Shown here: positions 8,428 to 16,985 of the stretch, in pieces
Position numbering within the stretch: position 1 is the stretch's first letter
How the letters are laid out: each line of letters starts with the position of its first letter
From: Verrucomicrobiota bacterium
GTDB taxonomy: Bacteria > Chlamydiota > Chlamydiia > Chlamydiales > Rhabdochlamydiaceae
DNA length: 64,000 bases
Assembly: GCA_018240015.1 (NCBI GenBank)
Contig: JAFEGJ010000005.1
Location: 172,570 to 236,569 of the forward strand
Direction of reading: 5' to 3'
Made by a program: the position numbers and the translations under genes
Notes under the pieces: generated by a model
The model's input: the letters and a program-made list of their open reading frames with translations, nothing else
Databases searched by the model: none
Told to the model about the DNA's origin: nothing

Positions 8428-9072
8428 ATGGGTGCAGCAAAAAAGAGTGTCGGAGTACGAAAGGTTGGGTTCTTTGGGGGGAGTTTTGATCCCATCCATA
8501 TCGGCCATATCAACCTGGCGCTCTGTCTCTTAGAAGCCCATAGTCTCGATGAGATTCTGTTTTGTCCCACAAGTCAATCTCCTCATAAATCAGAAAAGCC
8601 TCCCGTTGCGATGCGCGAGCACCGCAAGGCGATGTGCGCGGCGGCGATTTCTCCGATTCCGCAGTTTACGCTGCTCGATTTAGAGATTCAGCGGAGTTCT
8701 TATTCCTATACGATTGAGACGATTCGCACGATGATGAAAATGGACGCCGAAAATAAGGCAAAACCAAAGCAGTATTATTTGATTTTGGGCCAAGATTCTT
8801 TAGAGGGATTAGAAACATGGAAGGAGGTCGATGAATTACTCGTTTTAGCCCCTCCCCTCATCGGTAGCCGGGGTGGCTATGAATTTCCTAAATCTATGCC
8901 CAAAAACCTGATCACAATTGTAAAAAAGGGTCAGACGGAGATCCCCGAGCTGGAAATCAGCAGCACGATGATCCGTGATCGATTGCACAAGGGCCTCTAT
9001 GCAGGCCATCTCCTCCCCATAAAAGTGTGGGACTATATTCAACAAAATAAAATTTATATACCTGAAAAATGA
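8428..9072 (+). CDS. nadD: NadD, nicotinate-mononucleotide adenylyltransferase
   Basis: NadD makes deamido-NAD from nicotinate mononucleotide and ATP. The nucleotidyltransferase signature GGSFDPIHIGHINLA (residues 17-31) has the (H/T)xGH element, and ISSTMIRDRL near the C-terminus is the second family motif. At 214 aa it has the usual size. Chlamydiaceae are generally considered to lack NAD synthesis, so its presence fits an environmental chlamydia. It overlaps rsfS by 4 nt, a nadD-rsfS pairing that is widespread in bacteria. Confidence 0.93.
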   Translation: MGAAKKSVGVRKVGFFGGSFDPIHIGHINLALCLLEAHSLDEILFCPTSQSPHKSEKPPVAMREHRKAMCAAAISPIPQFTLLDLEIQRSSYSYTIETIRTMMKMDAENKAKPKQYYLILGQDSLEGLETWKEVDELLVLAPPLIGSRGGYEFPKSMPKNLITIVKKGQTEIPELEISSTMIRDRLHKGLYAGHLLPIKVWDYIQQNKIYIPEK

Positions 9073-9467
9073 AAAACGATCCTCAAGAACTCCTCACCTG
9101 CATTGCCCAAACGATTTTTGATAAAAAAGGACTCAATGTTCTGACGTTGGACTTAAGAGGGGTCTCCCTTCTGACAGACTATGTCGTCATCGCCGAAGGA
9201 ACAGTCGATCGGCACGTGATTGCCATTGGAAAAGCGATCATCGAGGCGCTGGCGGAAAAAGGGGAGCATCCAGCCCACGTAGAGGGTTTAGTGGTGGGGG
9301 ACTGGGTGGTGATCGATTATATCGAGATCATGGTCCATCTTTTTATGCCGGGAATGCGTGACAAATATCAGCTGGAACAACTCTGGAATAAAGGTAAAAT
9401 TTTGGATGTGCAAATAGACACATCTCCTAAAGGTTTAGTGAGTTATGCTCCGAACGATCAGAGTTGA
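9069..9467 (+). CDS. rsfS: RsfS/Iojap ribosomal silencing factor
   Basis: RsfS binds ribosomal protein L14 and blocks 30S-50S joining, which reduces translation under nutrient limitation. Family features visible are the D-x-R-G-x-S-L-L-T-D-Y block (residues about 25-36), the ADHV-like RHVIAIGKAI region and the WVVIDYIEIMVHLFMPGMRD stretch typical of DUF143 (H for the usual VH element). At 132 aa it is normal in length. It overlaps nadD by ATGA and ends 34 nt before fabF. Confidence 0.92.
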   Translation: MKNDPQELLTCIAQTIFDKKGLNVLTLDLRGVSLLTDYVVIAEGTVDRHVIAIGKAIIEALAEKGEHPAHVEGLVVGDWVVIDYIEIMVHLFMPGMRDKYQLEQLWNKGKILDVQIDTSPKGLVSYAPNDQS

Positions 9468-9501
9468 ATAAATTGCTTCTTTCCTCTATTCTTATGTCCA
9501 T

Positions 9502-10770
9502 ATGGACCAAAAACATAAAAAAAGAGTTGTCGTTACGGGGATGGGCATTGTCTCGTGTTTTGGGACAGATGTCGATCAATTTTATAAAGAACTTTTGGCA
9601 GGAAAGAGCGGAATCGTTCCAATTGAAGAATTTCCTTGTCAAGACTATCCGACCCGTTTTGCCGGTGTAATCCGGAATTTTGATCCGGGTGAATATATCG
9701 ATAAGAAGCAAGCTAGACGTATCGATCCATTTATCCGTTATACGATGGTAGCAGGAAAAAAGGCTTTGGAGCATGGGGGACTTGTCGGTCCTGCTCTAGA
9801 AAAGCTTGATAAAAGCCGCTGCGGCATTCTCATCGGTTCGGGGATGGGCGGGATGACGGCTTTTTCCGATGGTATCGAGGCGTTGATTAAACAAAGCTTT
9901 AAGCGGATTTCTCCCTTTTTTGTTCCGTATATTATCACCAATATGGGCGGAGCACTTCTGGCGATCGACCTGGGATTTATGGGTCCGAATTACTCGATTT
10001 CGACGGCTTGTGCAACGGCGAACTATTCTATTGTCGCGGCAGCTCAGCATATCCAGCAAGGACATGCCGATGTGATGCTTTGCGGAGGAGCCGAGGCTCC
10101 TATATCTCCCATTGGAGTGGCAGGGTTCGTCGCTTGTAAAGCTCTTTCCGAGAGAAATGATGCTCCTGAAAAAGCGTCTCGTCCTTGGGACCGTGGTCGC
10201 GATGGTTTTGTGATCGGCGAAGGCTCTGGAGTGCTTCTTTTAGAGAGTCTCGAGCATGCAGTAGCCAGGGGCGCAACGATCCTGGCGGAATATGTGGGCG
10301 GATATCTCAACTGCGATGCCAACCATATAACGAGCCCACGCGAAGATGGATCGGGGGTGTCCGAGTGCATGGAAGGGGCAATTCGGGATGCAGGAATTGC
10401 CAAGCAAGACATCAACTACGTCAATTGCCACGGCACATCAACGCCTGTCGGTGATATGTGTGAAATCAGGGCCCTGCGCAAAGTCTTTGGGGACCAGATG
10501 AGCCGCGTCAAGATCAACTCGACTAAATCGATGGTGGGACACTGCCTCGGTGCGGCAGGAGGAATTGAGGCGATTGCCACGATTCAAGCCATCTTAACCG
10601 GAATGCTCCATCCGACGATCAACGTCGAAGATCCCGAACCTGAACTCGGCGATATCGATATTGTTCCGAATGTGGCCAAAGCCCACCCGGTTACCGCCGC
10701 CATTTCGAATTCTTTTGGATTCGGTGGCCATAATTCATCCATTATATTTGCTCCCTACAGGGCTTCATGA
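9502..10770 (+). CDS. fabF: FabF, 3-oxoacyl-ACP synthase II
   Basis: This is the condensing enzyme of type II fatty-acid synthesis; it elongates acyl-ACP with malonyl-ACP. The active-site cysteine is C170 in STACATANYS, and the two catalytic histidines lie in NCHGTSTPVGD (about 311) and KSMVGHCLGAAGG (about 348). The 422-residue length and the C-terminal NSFGFGGHN motif are standard. It overlaps the following NUDIX gene by 4 nt, as in Chlamydia, where a mutT-type gene follows fabF. Confidence 0.97.
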   Translation: MDQKHKKRVVVTGMGIVSCFGTDVDQFYKELLAGKSGIVPIEEFPCQDYPTRFAGVIRNFDPGEYIDKKQARRIDPFIRYTMVAGKKALEHGGLVGPALEKLDKSRCGILIGSGMGGMTAFSDGIEALIKQSFKRISPFFVPYIITNMGGALLAIDLGFMGPNYSISTACATANYSIVAAAQHIQQGHADVMLCGGAEAPISPIGVAGFVACKALSERNDAPEKASRPWDRGRDGFVIGEGSGVLLLESLEHAVARGATILAEYVGGYLNCDANHITSPREDGSGVSECMEGAIRDAGIAKQDINYVNCHGTSTPVGDMCEIRALRKVFGDQMSRVKINSTKSMVGHCLGAAGGIEAIATIQAILTGMLHPTINVEDPEPELGDIDIVPNVAKAHPVTAAISNSFGFGGHNSSIIFAPYRAS

Positions 10771-11189
10771 AAACAGTCGAAGAGGAGTCCTTTGGTATTA
10801 TTCCTTTGCGTCAAGAGGCGGAAGGATGGAAGGTGCTGCTCATTTTGCACCAAGGAGGACGTCACTGGGCGTTTCCTAAAGGGCATGGCAATCCTGGCGA
10901 ATCGGCCGCCGATGCCGCAAGGCGCGAGCTCAAAGAAGAGACGGGTCTCGATGTGGACCGTTTCCTCAAAGATACGCCGCTCACGGAGAAATACCGTTTT
11001 CGACGCCGGGGCGATTTTGTCATCAAAACTGTCCACTATTTTCCAGCTGTTGTGACGGGCCATTTACGTCTACAAGAAGAAGAAATTAAAGATGCCAAGT
11101 GGGTGCTGCTCAAAGATGCGTCGAGTCATTTGACTTATCAAGAAGCGCGCTCGATGTGCTACGATCTCATCAAGAACTTAAATGCGTAA
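10767..11189 (+). CDS. NUDIX hydrolase, Ap4A-hydrolase-like
   Basis: The NUDIX box G-x5-E-x7-REL-x-EE-x-G is complete (residues 41-61: GNPGESAADAARRELKEETG). The preceding WAFPKGH and the early FGIIPL strand resemble bis(5'-nucleosyl)-tetraphosphatases of the bacterial/eukaryotic Ap4A type. The substrate is not provable from sequence. It is translationally coupled to fabF (ATGA) and overlaps the next gene by 8 nt, so fabF-nudix-GT-like form one operon. Confidence 0.88.
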   Translation: MKTVEEESFGIIPLRQEAEGWKVLLILHQGGRHWAFPKGHGNPGESAADAARRELKEETGLDVDRFLKDTPLTEKYRFRRRGDFVIKTVHYFPAVVTGHLRLQEEEIKDAKWVLLKDASSHLTYQEARSMCYDLIKNLNA

Positions 11190-11895
11190 AATCGAAGTAT
11201 TTGTTCGTCATTGCCATTTCTCGAGCGTCAGTCAGCACAAGAATCGTCTTCCTGGCTACTCGCGCGAAAAATGCCATGAAAACCTTCTTTCAACCGTCGA
11301 CGATCGGGTAAACGTCACTTTTTTCCTCGATACGTTTCATCCAATGGAAAAGCCTCACTTTGTTTTAGAGCAGTCGAAATATCCCGTTGTTCAGATTAGG
11401 GGCGGCACAGAGACAAGTTCTTTTCTGCAACTCCTCGATTATGTAGCAGCCCAGAATTTTACTCCTGATACGATTGTCTATTTTCTTGAAGATGACTATT
11501 TGCATAAGACGGGATGGGTCGATATTCTTCTCGAAGGTTTTACGATTCCCCAGGCCTCGTATGTCACTCTTTTTGACCATCGCGATAAGTATTTTTTCCC
11601 TGAGTATGAAGGGCTCACTTCTCAACTTTTCCACACGACTTCGTGCCACTGGCGCACGACGCCTTCGACGACAAACAGCTACGCGATGCGCTTTGCCACA
11701 CTTCTGAAAGATCTTGAAATCCACCGAGCCTATTCGGAAGGTCGAAAGATCACAGCTGATCATGAAAAGTTTTTGAAATTGGCTAAGAAAGGGGGACTCC
11801 TCATCTCGCCGATCCCAGGTTGGTCAACGCATGTGGAGAAGCAGTATTTGTCACCTTGCACCGACTGGGAATCTATGTTAAACTCGCATCTTTAA
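11182..11895 (+). CDS. Glycosyltransferase-like protein
   Basis: A 237-residue protein. The stretch DTIVYFLEDDYLHKTGWVD (about 95-113) looks like the acidic metal-binding DxD-type loop of GT-A nucleotide-sugar transferases, set after a hydrophobic strand, with GWSTHVEKQ near the C-terminus. There is no signal peptide or membrane helix, so it is probably cytosolic. The acceptor and sugar are unknown. It overlaps the NUDIX gene by 8 nt and ends 11 nt before the bioY start. The call is based on fold-like pattern only. Confidence 0.6.
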   Translation: MRKIEVFVRHCHFSSVSQHKNRLPGYSREKCHENLLSTVDDRVNVTFFLDTFHPMEKPHFVLEQSKYPVVQIRGGTETSSFLQLLDYVAAQNFTPDTIVYFLEDDYLHKTGWVDILLEGFTIPQASYVTLFDHRDKYFFPEYEGLTSQLFHTTSCHWRTTPSTTNSYAMRFATLLKDLEIHRAYSEGRKITADHEKFLKLAKKGGLLISPIPGWSTHVEKQYLSPCTDWESMLNSHL

Positions 11896-11906
11896 AGGGA
11901 GTCATC

Positions 11907-12416
11907 ATGCTAAGAGCGATATCTTTACCCAAAATCCATGTGAATTCTTTTTTCCAAGTCCTGGGAGGCAGCCTGCTCATCGCCCTCTGCGCTCAAATTG
12001 CCATTCCTCTTCCGTTTACCCCCGTTCCTCTCGCGCTCGGATCTCTCGCTCCGCTCATTCTTGGCGCGGTTATGGATAAAAAATATGCCGTTTTAGCCGT
12101 GCTCTTATATCTTATAGAAGGAGCCATGGGCCTTCCTGTTTTTGCTCTAGGAGGTAGTGGACTCGCTCGTATTATGGGTCCCAGCGGCGGGTATTTAATG
12201 GGTTATATTCTTTCTGCCTACATCGTAGGCCGCTTTAAGTCTGTGACGGCTATGGTAGCAGGAAGCGCAGCTGTGCTCGCCGTTGGAGCCTTGCATCTCG
12301 CTTCTTTTGTGGGAATAAAAAACGCCCTTTTTATGGGCGTTTTACCGTTTTTAGCAGGAGATTTGATCCTTAAGCCGCTTGTCGCTTTTTCAGCGCTGAG
12401 AAAAAAATCTTACTAG
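11907..12416 (+). CDS. bioY: BioY, biotin transporter S-component
   Basis: An integral membrane substrate-binding component for biotin uptake, of 169 aa with about six hydrophobic segments. The family pattern is clear: ALCAQIAIPLPFTPVPLALG, then LVLYLIEG-like LLYLIEGAMGLPVF and GPSGGYLMGYI. The start at 11907 is chosen because AAAGGGAG precedes it and because the upstream in-frame ATG lies inside the previous gene. No ECF ATPase genes are adjacent, so it may act alone or with a distant module. Its 3' third contains a hairpin that is better explained as the terminator of the opposite-strand gene. Confidence 0.93.
   Translation: MLRAISLPKIHVNSFFQVLGGSLLIALCAQIAIPLPFTPVPLALGSLAPLILGAVMDKKYAVLAVLLYLIEGAMGLPVFALGGSGLARIMGPSGGYLMGYILSAYIVGRFKSVTAMVAGSAAVLAVGALHLASFVGIKNALFMGVLPFLAGDLILKPLVAFSALRKKSY
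12316..12343 (-). terminator. Intrinsic terminator for the minus-strand small gene, embedded in bioY
   Basis: On the minus strand, AAAACGCCC (12343-12335), a 7-nt loop and GGGCGTTTT (12327-12319) form a 9-bp stem that runs into a T-tract (GTTTTTT, then ATT). It lies 27 nt after the stop of the gene at 12370-12582. The hairpin is inside the bioY reading frame; read on the plus strand the run of T after it is only four long. Confidence 0.7.
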
Positions 12417-12582
12417 TCTTTGTTGCGTTCTTTGGGGAAGGCAAGGGCTTCAATGGTTTTGCTTTAAATTTTTGATTGAGTTTGGACATGGCCATCGCCG
12501 TGACTTTATTTTCTTTTTTTAACTCAGGGCCTTTTACTGGCTGTGCGATGTGAGGGGCAAACGATTCAATTTTTTTAGACAT
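12370..12582 (-). CDS. Small Lys/Pro-rich hypothetical protein
   Basis: A 70-residue basic protein (start MSKKIESFAPHIAQP) with many Lys and Pro residues and no hydrophobic segment. I do not recognise it. The start at 12582 is supported by an AAGGAA ribosome-binding site 8 nt upstream; a longer in-frame start exists but lacks this. It is convergent with bioY and overlaps its tail by 47 nt. A hairpin with T-tract on this strand follows within bioY (12316-12343). This supports it as a transcribed gene rather than a shadow frame. Confidence 0.6.
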   Translation of the reverse strand: MSKKIESFAPHIAQPVKGPELKKENKVTAMAMSKLNQKFKAKPLKPLPSPKNATKTSKIFFSALKKRQAA

Positions 12583-12695
12583 ACTAATTTCCTTTCCGCG
12601 TTTATTACCTTCCTTAAACCACCGTCCGATTTTTAACAAATAAAATCTTTGTAAATGCTGGCACTAAATGGGAATATCAGACATCCTTAGCAATT

Positions 12696-15350
12696 ATGTG
12701 GCGTAGGGCAGGGGAGTGGATTCTTTATTGGGCAATTAAGGGGATGCTGAGCATCCGTTACCGCATCCGTGTGGTAGGGCTCGAAAATATCACGGCCCAA
12801 ACGATGACCAAAAAAGGTGGCATCCTTTTTCTTCCTAACCATCCAGCAGAACTCGATCCTATCATCATCACGACGCTTCTGTGGCCCCGCTTTCGGCCCA
12901 GACCGCTCGTCGTCGAGCATTTTTTTTATCTGAAATGGGGAAAGTATTTGATGAAGCTCATCAGAGCTCTCCCGCTTCCCGATTTCAATGGTACGGTGAA
13001 TAAATGGAAGCAACGTCAGATTGAAAAAGCTTTTCATACGGTGGCTGAGCGGCTCATTGAGAAGGATAATTTTCTCATTTACCCTTCCGGTAAGCTGAAA
13101 GTATCAGCCGCTGAAATCCTGGGCGGCGCTTCTTTTGTGGCCAATTTGGTCAAAGAATGTCCCGAAGCGAATATCGTGCTCTTGCGCACGACGGGGCTGT
13201 GGGGAAGCCGGTTTTCAAGAGCACTGACTGGCACCACTCCTGATTTTGCGGGGATGATCTGGGAAGGCATTAAAGTGGTCCTCAAAAATGGGATTTTTCT
13301 CACGCCTCGTCGGGAAGTTCTTGTAGAAGTCCAGCCCGCTCCCAATGATTTTCCAAGACAGGGCAGTCGTTTGGAGATCAACCAGTACCTCGAAAAGTGG
13401 TACAACGTCCGCGGCCCCGAACCGCTCAAGCTGGTTTCGGATCTCTTTTGGAAGCACAGTGTTCCCAAAGTCGTAGCTCCAGAGAAAGAAATTTTGCAGG
13501 AGAGTGTTTCGGTTCCTCCAGAAGTCGAGCAAGATGTCAAAGAAATGGTGGCGAAGCTGGCTCACAAAAATGCGAGCGAAATAGAGCGCAATATGCACCT
13601 GGCGCGCGATATCGGTCTGGATTCACTTGATGTGGCTCAAATTTATGTCTTTCTCGATGAACACTATCATGTCGAAGGATTAGTTCCCGGGCAGTTGCAA
13701 ACGGTTGAAGATGTCCTGCGCTCAGCAGTCGGCAAAATGCAAAAATTGGAAAGACATGCCGCTGCGCAAGAGACGAAAGTCTTATGGCCTTCTGAAACTT
13801 CGCGGCCCACAGCTGTGCTGCCAGCAGGAGAGTCGTTGCAAGAGGTGTTCCTGCGCACATGCGATAAAATGGATGGAAATATCGCATGCGCCGATGCGCT
13901 GTCAGGCGTGCTCACTTACCGGCGCCTCAAGCTCGCCGCTCTTACGCTAGCACAGAAAATAGCTAAGCTCGAAGGGGACCGCGTCGGTGTCTTACTGCCG
14001 TCTTCTGTTGCGGGGTATGTTGTTATTTTTGCCATCCTTCTTGCGCGAAAGACTCCTGTCATGTTCAATTGGACAGTGGGGGTTCGCGCTCTCGACCACT
14101 GTTTAGAGCTGTCTGGGGTGAAGACGGTGCTCAGCTCCCGAAGATTTTTAAATGAGCTCAATAACGGGGATTTGGGCAAACTCGATGATCATCTACTTCT
14201 TCTGGAAGATGTCAAAGATGAGATTTCTTGGACGCAGAAAATCCGTGGTTTTTTAGGTCTCCTACAAGATAGCGAAGCGCTCCTGAAAAAACTGCGACTC
14301 AAAGGCATCGATCCGAGTAGTCCCGGAGTCATTCTATTTACGAGCGGTACGGAAACTCTTCCCAAAGGTGTGCCTCTTTCTCATTCGAATTTACTCAGTA
14401 ATCAACGATCTGCTCTTGCTTCGGTGGATCTGCAGCCCCGCGACATTCTCTATGGAGTGCTTCCTCCGTTTCACTCGTTTGGATTTTCTGTAACGGGTAT
14501 TTTGCCGCTCCTTGCAGGGCTGCGTGTCTACTATGCTCCTGATCCGACCGATAGCCATGGAATGGCACGTGATATCAGCTACTCTAAAGCTACTCTTCTT
14601 TGCAGCGCACCGACCTTTATTCGCAGTCTTTTTCATGTGGCCAAACCCCAGCAACTCTCGTCGCTTCGATATGTTGTTTGCGGCGCAGAAAAAACCCCTG
14701 AAGAGCTTTTTGAGTATGTGAATAATATGAAAACAGGATGCCAGCTCCTCGAGGGCTACGGCATCACCGAATGCGGTCCCATTGTCACGCTCTGCCGCCC
14801 CAATAAACCTCGTGTAGGAGTAGGGCCGCCGATCCCCGGAGTCGAGCTGCGCATTTTGGAGTCGGAAAATGGCGAGGGAGAGATCGCCATCTTAAGTCCC
14901 GGCGTTTTTGGAGGATATATTGGCAGCCAAAAAAATCCGTTCATAACCATCGAGGGAAAAACTTGGTACAAATCGGGAGATCGAGGAAGGTTAGAAAATG
15001 GAGCTCTGATCTTGTCGGGCCGTCTCAAGCGGTTTGTCAAGATCGGAGGTGAAATGATTAGTCTGGGCGGACTCGAAGAAGAGATTCTTCACCTTGCAGA
15101 TAAGCATGCATGGGTTAAAACACCTCCCAAGGAAGGGCCGTCTCTCGCCGTCACGGTGCGTGAAAATAGCGACAAGCCAGAAATTATTTTGTTTACGACG
15201 TTTGATATCTCTAAAGAAGATGTGAATTTAGCTCTAAGAGATTGTGGATATGGGCGTATCGTAAAAATTGCCGAAACACGTAAAATAGACCAAATTCCCC
15301 TCACAGGAACAGGAAAAACCCATTACCGCGCGCTCGATGAAAGTATTTAA
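12696..15350 (+). CDS. aas: Three-domain PlsC acyltransferase - acyl carrier - acyl-ACP/CoA ligase (Aas-like)
   Basis: An 884-residue fusion. Domain 1 (about 1-240) is a PlsC-type acyltransferase with the HxxxxD motif NHPAELDP (H49, D54) and YPSGKL (129-134) in place of the usual FPEG. Domain 2 (about 275-345) is an acyl-carrier domain with GLDSLD, in which S310 should carry phosphopantetheine. Domain 3 (about 375-884) is an AMP-forming ligase, with FTSGTETLPKGVPLSH, EGYGITECGP, YKSGDRG and TGTGK near the end. E. coli Aas joins domains 1 and 3 but has no carrier. It probably recycles lysophospholipid or activates scavenged host fatty acid and transfers it to glycerolipid. It overlaps cysS by 14 nt. 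Confidence 0.9.
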   Translation: MWRRAGEWILYWAIKGMLSIRYRIRVVGLENITAQTMTKKGGILFLPNHPAELDPIIITTLLWPRFRPRPLVVEHFFYLKWGKYLMKLIRALPLPDFNGTVNKWKQRQIEKAFHTVAERLIEKDNFLIYPSGKLKVSAAEILGGASFVANLVKECPEANIVLLRTTGLWGSRFSRALTGTTPDFAGMIWEGIKVVLKNGIFLTPRREVLVEVQPAPNDFPRQGSRLEINQYLEKWYNVRGPEPLKLVSDLFWKHSVPKVVAPEKEILQESVSVPPEVEQDVKEMVAKLAHKNASEIERNMHLARDIGLDSLDVAQIYVFLDEHYHVEGLVPGQLQTVEDVLRSAVGKMQKLERHAAAQETKVLWPSETSRPTAVLPAGESLQEVFLRTCDKMDGNIACADALSGVLTYRRLKLAALTLAQKIAKLEGDRVGVLLPSSVAGYVVIFAILLARKTPVMFNWTVGVRALDHCLELSGVKTVLSSRRFLNELNNGDLGKLDDHLLLLEDVKDEISWTQKIRGFLGLLQDSEALLKKLRLKGIDPSSPGVILFTSGTETLPKGVPLSHSNLLSNQRSALASVDLQPRDILYGVLPPFHSFGFSVTGILPLLAGLRVYYAPDPTDSHGMARDISYSKATLLCSAPTFIRSLFHVAKPQQLSSLRYVVCGAEKTPEELFEYVNNMKTGCQLLEGYGITECGPIVTLCRPNKPRVGVGPPIPGVELRILESENGEGEIAILSPGVFGGYIGSQKNPFITIEGKTWYKSGDRGRLENGALILSGRLKRFVKIGGEMISLGGLEEEILHLADKHAWVKTPPKEGPSLAVTVRENSDKPEIILFTTFDISKEDVNLALRDCGYGRIVKIAETRKIDQIPLTGTGKTHYRALDESI

Positions 15351-16740
15351 TACAGAAAGCAGACTCAAAGAAGAATTTATCCCTTCCGAGGAAGGGCAAG
15401 TGCGCATGTATACGTGCGGTCCCACCGTTTACAATTTCGCTCACATCGGCAACTTTCGGACGTATGTTTTCGAGGATTTGCTCAGGCGTACGCTCAAATT
15501 TTTTGGATTGAAGATCACACAGGTGATGAACATCACCGACATCGACGATAAGACTATCAAAGGAGCGATCGAAAAAAACATCTCGCTCAAACAATTTACA
15601 GATCCCTACACAAAAGCTTTTTTCGAAGACTTGCAAACGCTCAGCATCGAACCGGTCGAGTTTAATCCACGCGCGACGGACTACATTCCTGACATGATCG
15701 TCTTGATTCAAAAGCTCCTCGAGGAGGGCATAGCTTACCGAGGAGATGACAAAAGCATCTATTACTCGATCGATAAATTTCCTTCGTATGGACGGCTATC
15801 GCATCTGCACCTCGGCGAGCTAAAGCGGGATAAGACGATCAACTGCGATGAATATGATAAAGAAAACATCAGCGATTTTGTCCTTTGGAAAGCCTATGAC
15901 CCCCAGCGCGATGGAAACATCTTCTGGGAAAGCCCGCTCGGCCCTGGCCGGCCCGGCTGGCACATCGAATGCTCTGCGATGGCCATGAAACTCCTGGGTC
16001 CTACGATCGATATCCATGTCGGCGGTGTCGACAACATGTTTCCGCACCACGAAAATGAAATTGCCCAGTCAGAAGGGTGCACGCAGCAGCGTTTTGTTCG
16101 GTATTGGATGCATGCTGAGCATCTCTTGGTCGATCACAAGAAGATGTCGAAGAGTCTGGGGAACTTCTACACCCTCCGCGATCTTCTCTCGAAGGGATTT
16201 TCAGGAACAGAAGTGCGGTTTCTTCTTCTCTCAACCCACTACCGCACCCAGCTAAACTTTACCTTCCAAGGACTCGAAGCTGCGCGCCATTCTCTGGAGC
16301 GCTTTGCCGATTTCATTCATCGCTTGCGCGGTATCGATCAGCCCCACTCTTTTGGCCTGGTAGAGCCGCTTCTCAAAAAATGCTTCCACGATTTTTCGGA
16401 AGCTCTTGGCGACGATCTGAACATTTCTGTCGCGATGGCATCTCTTTTTGACTTGGTAAGAGAAATTAACAGCCTCTGCGATGCAGGAAAAATTAGCCGC
16501 GAAGAAGCAAGCAAGGTTCTATATTTTCTCGAGCAGTGCGACCGCGTGCTCGGCGTTTTACCGCTCAAGGCTAAGGCAGAAGAAATCTCTGCCGACCTAA
16601 TCGAGCTTCTTCAGAAAAGAGAAGCGGCTCGGGCAGCAAAAAATTGGAAAGCAGCTGACGAGTGCCGCGATCTCCTTCTCAAACAAGGATACGTCATCGA
16701 GGATACTCCCTCGGGAGCACGCTTAAAGAGGAAAGCATGA
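15337..16740 (+). CDS. cysS: CysS, cysteinyl-tRNA synthetase
   Basis: A class I aminoacyl-tRNA synthetase that charges tRNA-Cys. Visible motifs are MYTCGPTVYNFAHIGN (zinc ligand C27 and a HIGN version of HIGH at 36-39), the HIECSAM zinc element, and KKMSKSLGN as the KMSKS loop. The 467 aa length is standard. It begins within the end of aas and overlaps the next gene by 4 nt (ATGA), so the three are one transcriptional unit. Confidence 0.97.
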   Translation: MKVFNTESRLKEEFIPSEEGQVRMYTCGPTVYNFAHIGNFRTYVFEDLLRRTLKFFGLKITQVMNITDIDDKTIKGAIEKNISLKQFTDPYTKAFFEDLQTLSIEPVEFNPRATDYIPDMIVLIQKLLEEGIAYRGDDKSIYYSIDKFPSYGRLSHLHLGELKRDKTINCDEYDKENISDFVLWKAYDPQRDGNIFWESPLGPGRPGWHIECSAMAMKLLGPTIDIHVGGVDNMFPHHENEIAQSEGCTQQRFVRYWMHAEHLLVDHKKMSKSLGNFYTLRDLLSKGFSGTEVRFLLLSTHYRTQLNFTFQGLEAARHSLERFADFIHRLRGIDQPHSFGLVEPLLKKCFHDFSEALGDDLNISVAMASLFDLVREINSLCDAGKISREEASKVLYFLEQCDRVLGVLPLKAKAEEISADLIELLQKREAARAAKNWKAADECRDLLLKQGYVIEDTPSGARLKRKA

Positions 16741-16985
16741 ACAAGAGAGCTACGACCAAAGACGAGCTGTATCTTCTCAAGCTCCACGAACTAGCTTTGC
16801 GAAAAGGTGATCCGACGACTCCGATCGATCGATACGAAGTCGGTAAGGCGATTGGTCAACATGACAAGAGCGTCGATAATATCGTCAATCTGCTAGCGCA
16901 GACCAATTTTATCAAGAAAGGGGACGGGAAGGAGATCTTTCTCACGCCTCATGGGCTTCGCAGTCTAGAATCATTCAAACAGTAA
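16737..16985 (+). CDS. Small winged-helix protein
   Basis: An 82-residue protein starting MNKRATTKDEL. The pattern of helix, YEVGKAIGQHDKSVDNIVNLL (helix-turn-helix) and then FIKKGDGKEIFLTPHG (beta wing) suggests a winged helix-turn-helix DNA-binding fold. The ATG at 16737 is chosen because it forms an ATGA overlap with the cysS stop; a longer frame opens upstream inside cysS but is not needed. It may be a small regulator. It is convergent with the EEP gene and overlaps it by 11 nt. Confidence 0.75.
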   Translation: MNKRATTKDELYLLKLHELALRKGDPTTPIDRYEVGKAIGQHDKSVDNIVNLLAQTNFIKKGDGKEIFLTPHGLRSLESFKQ

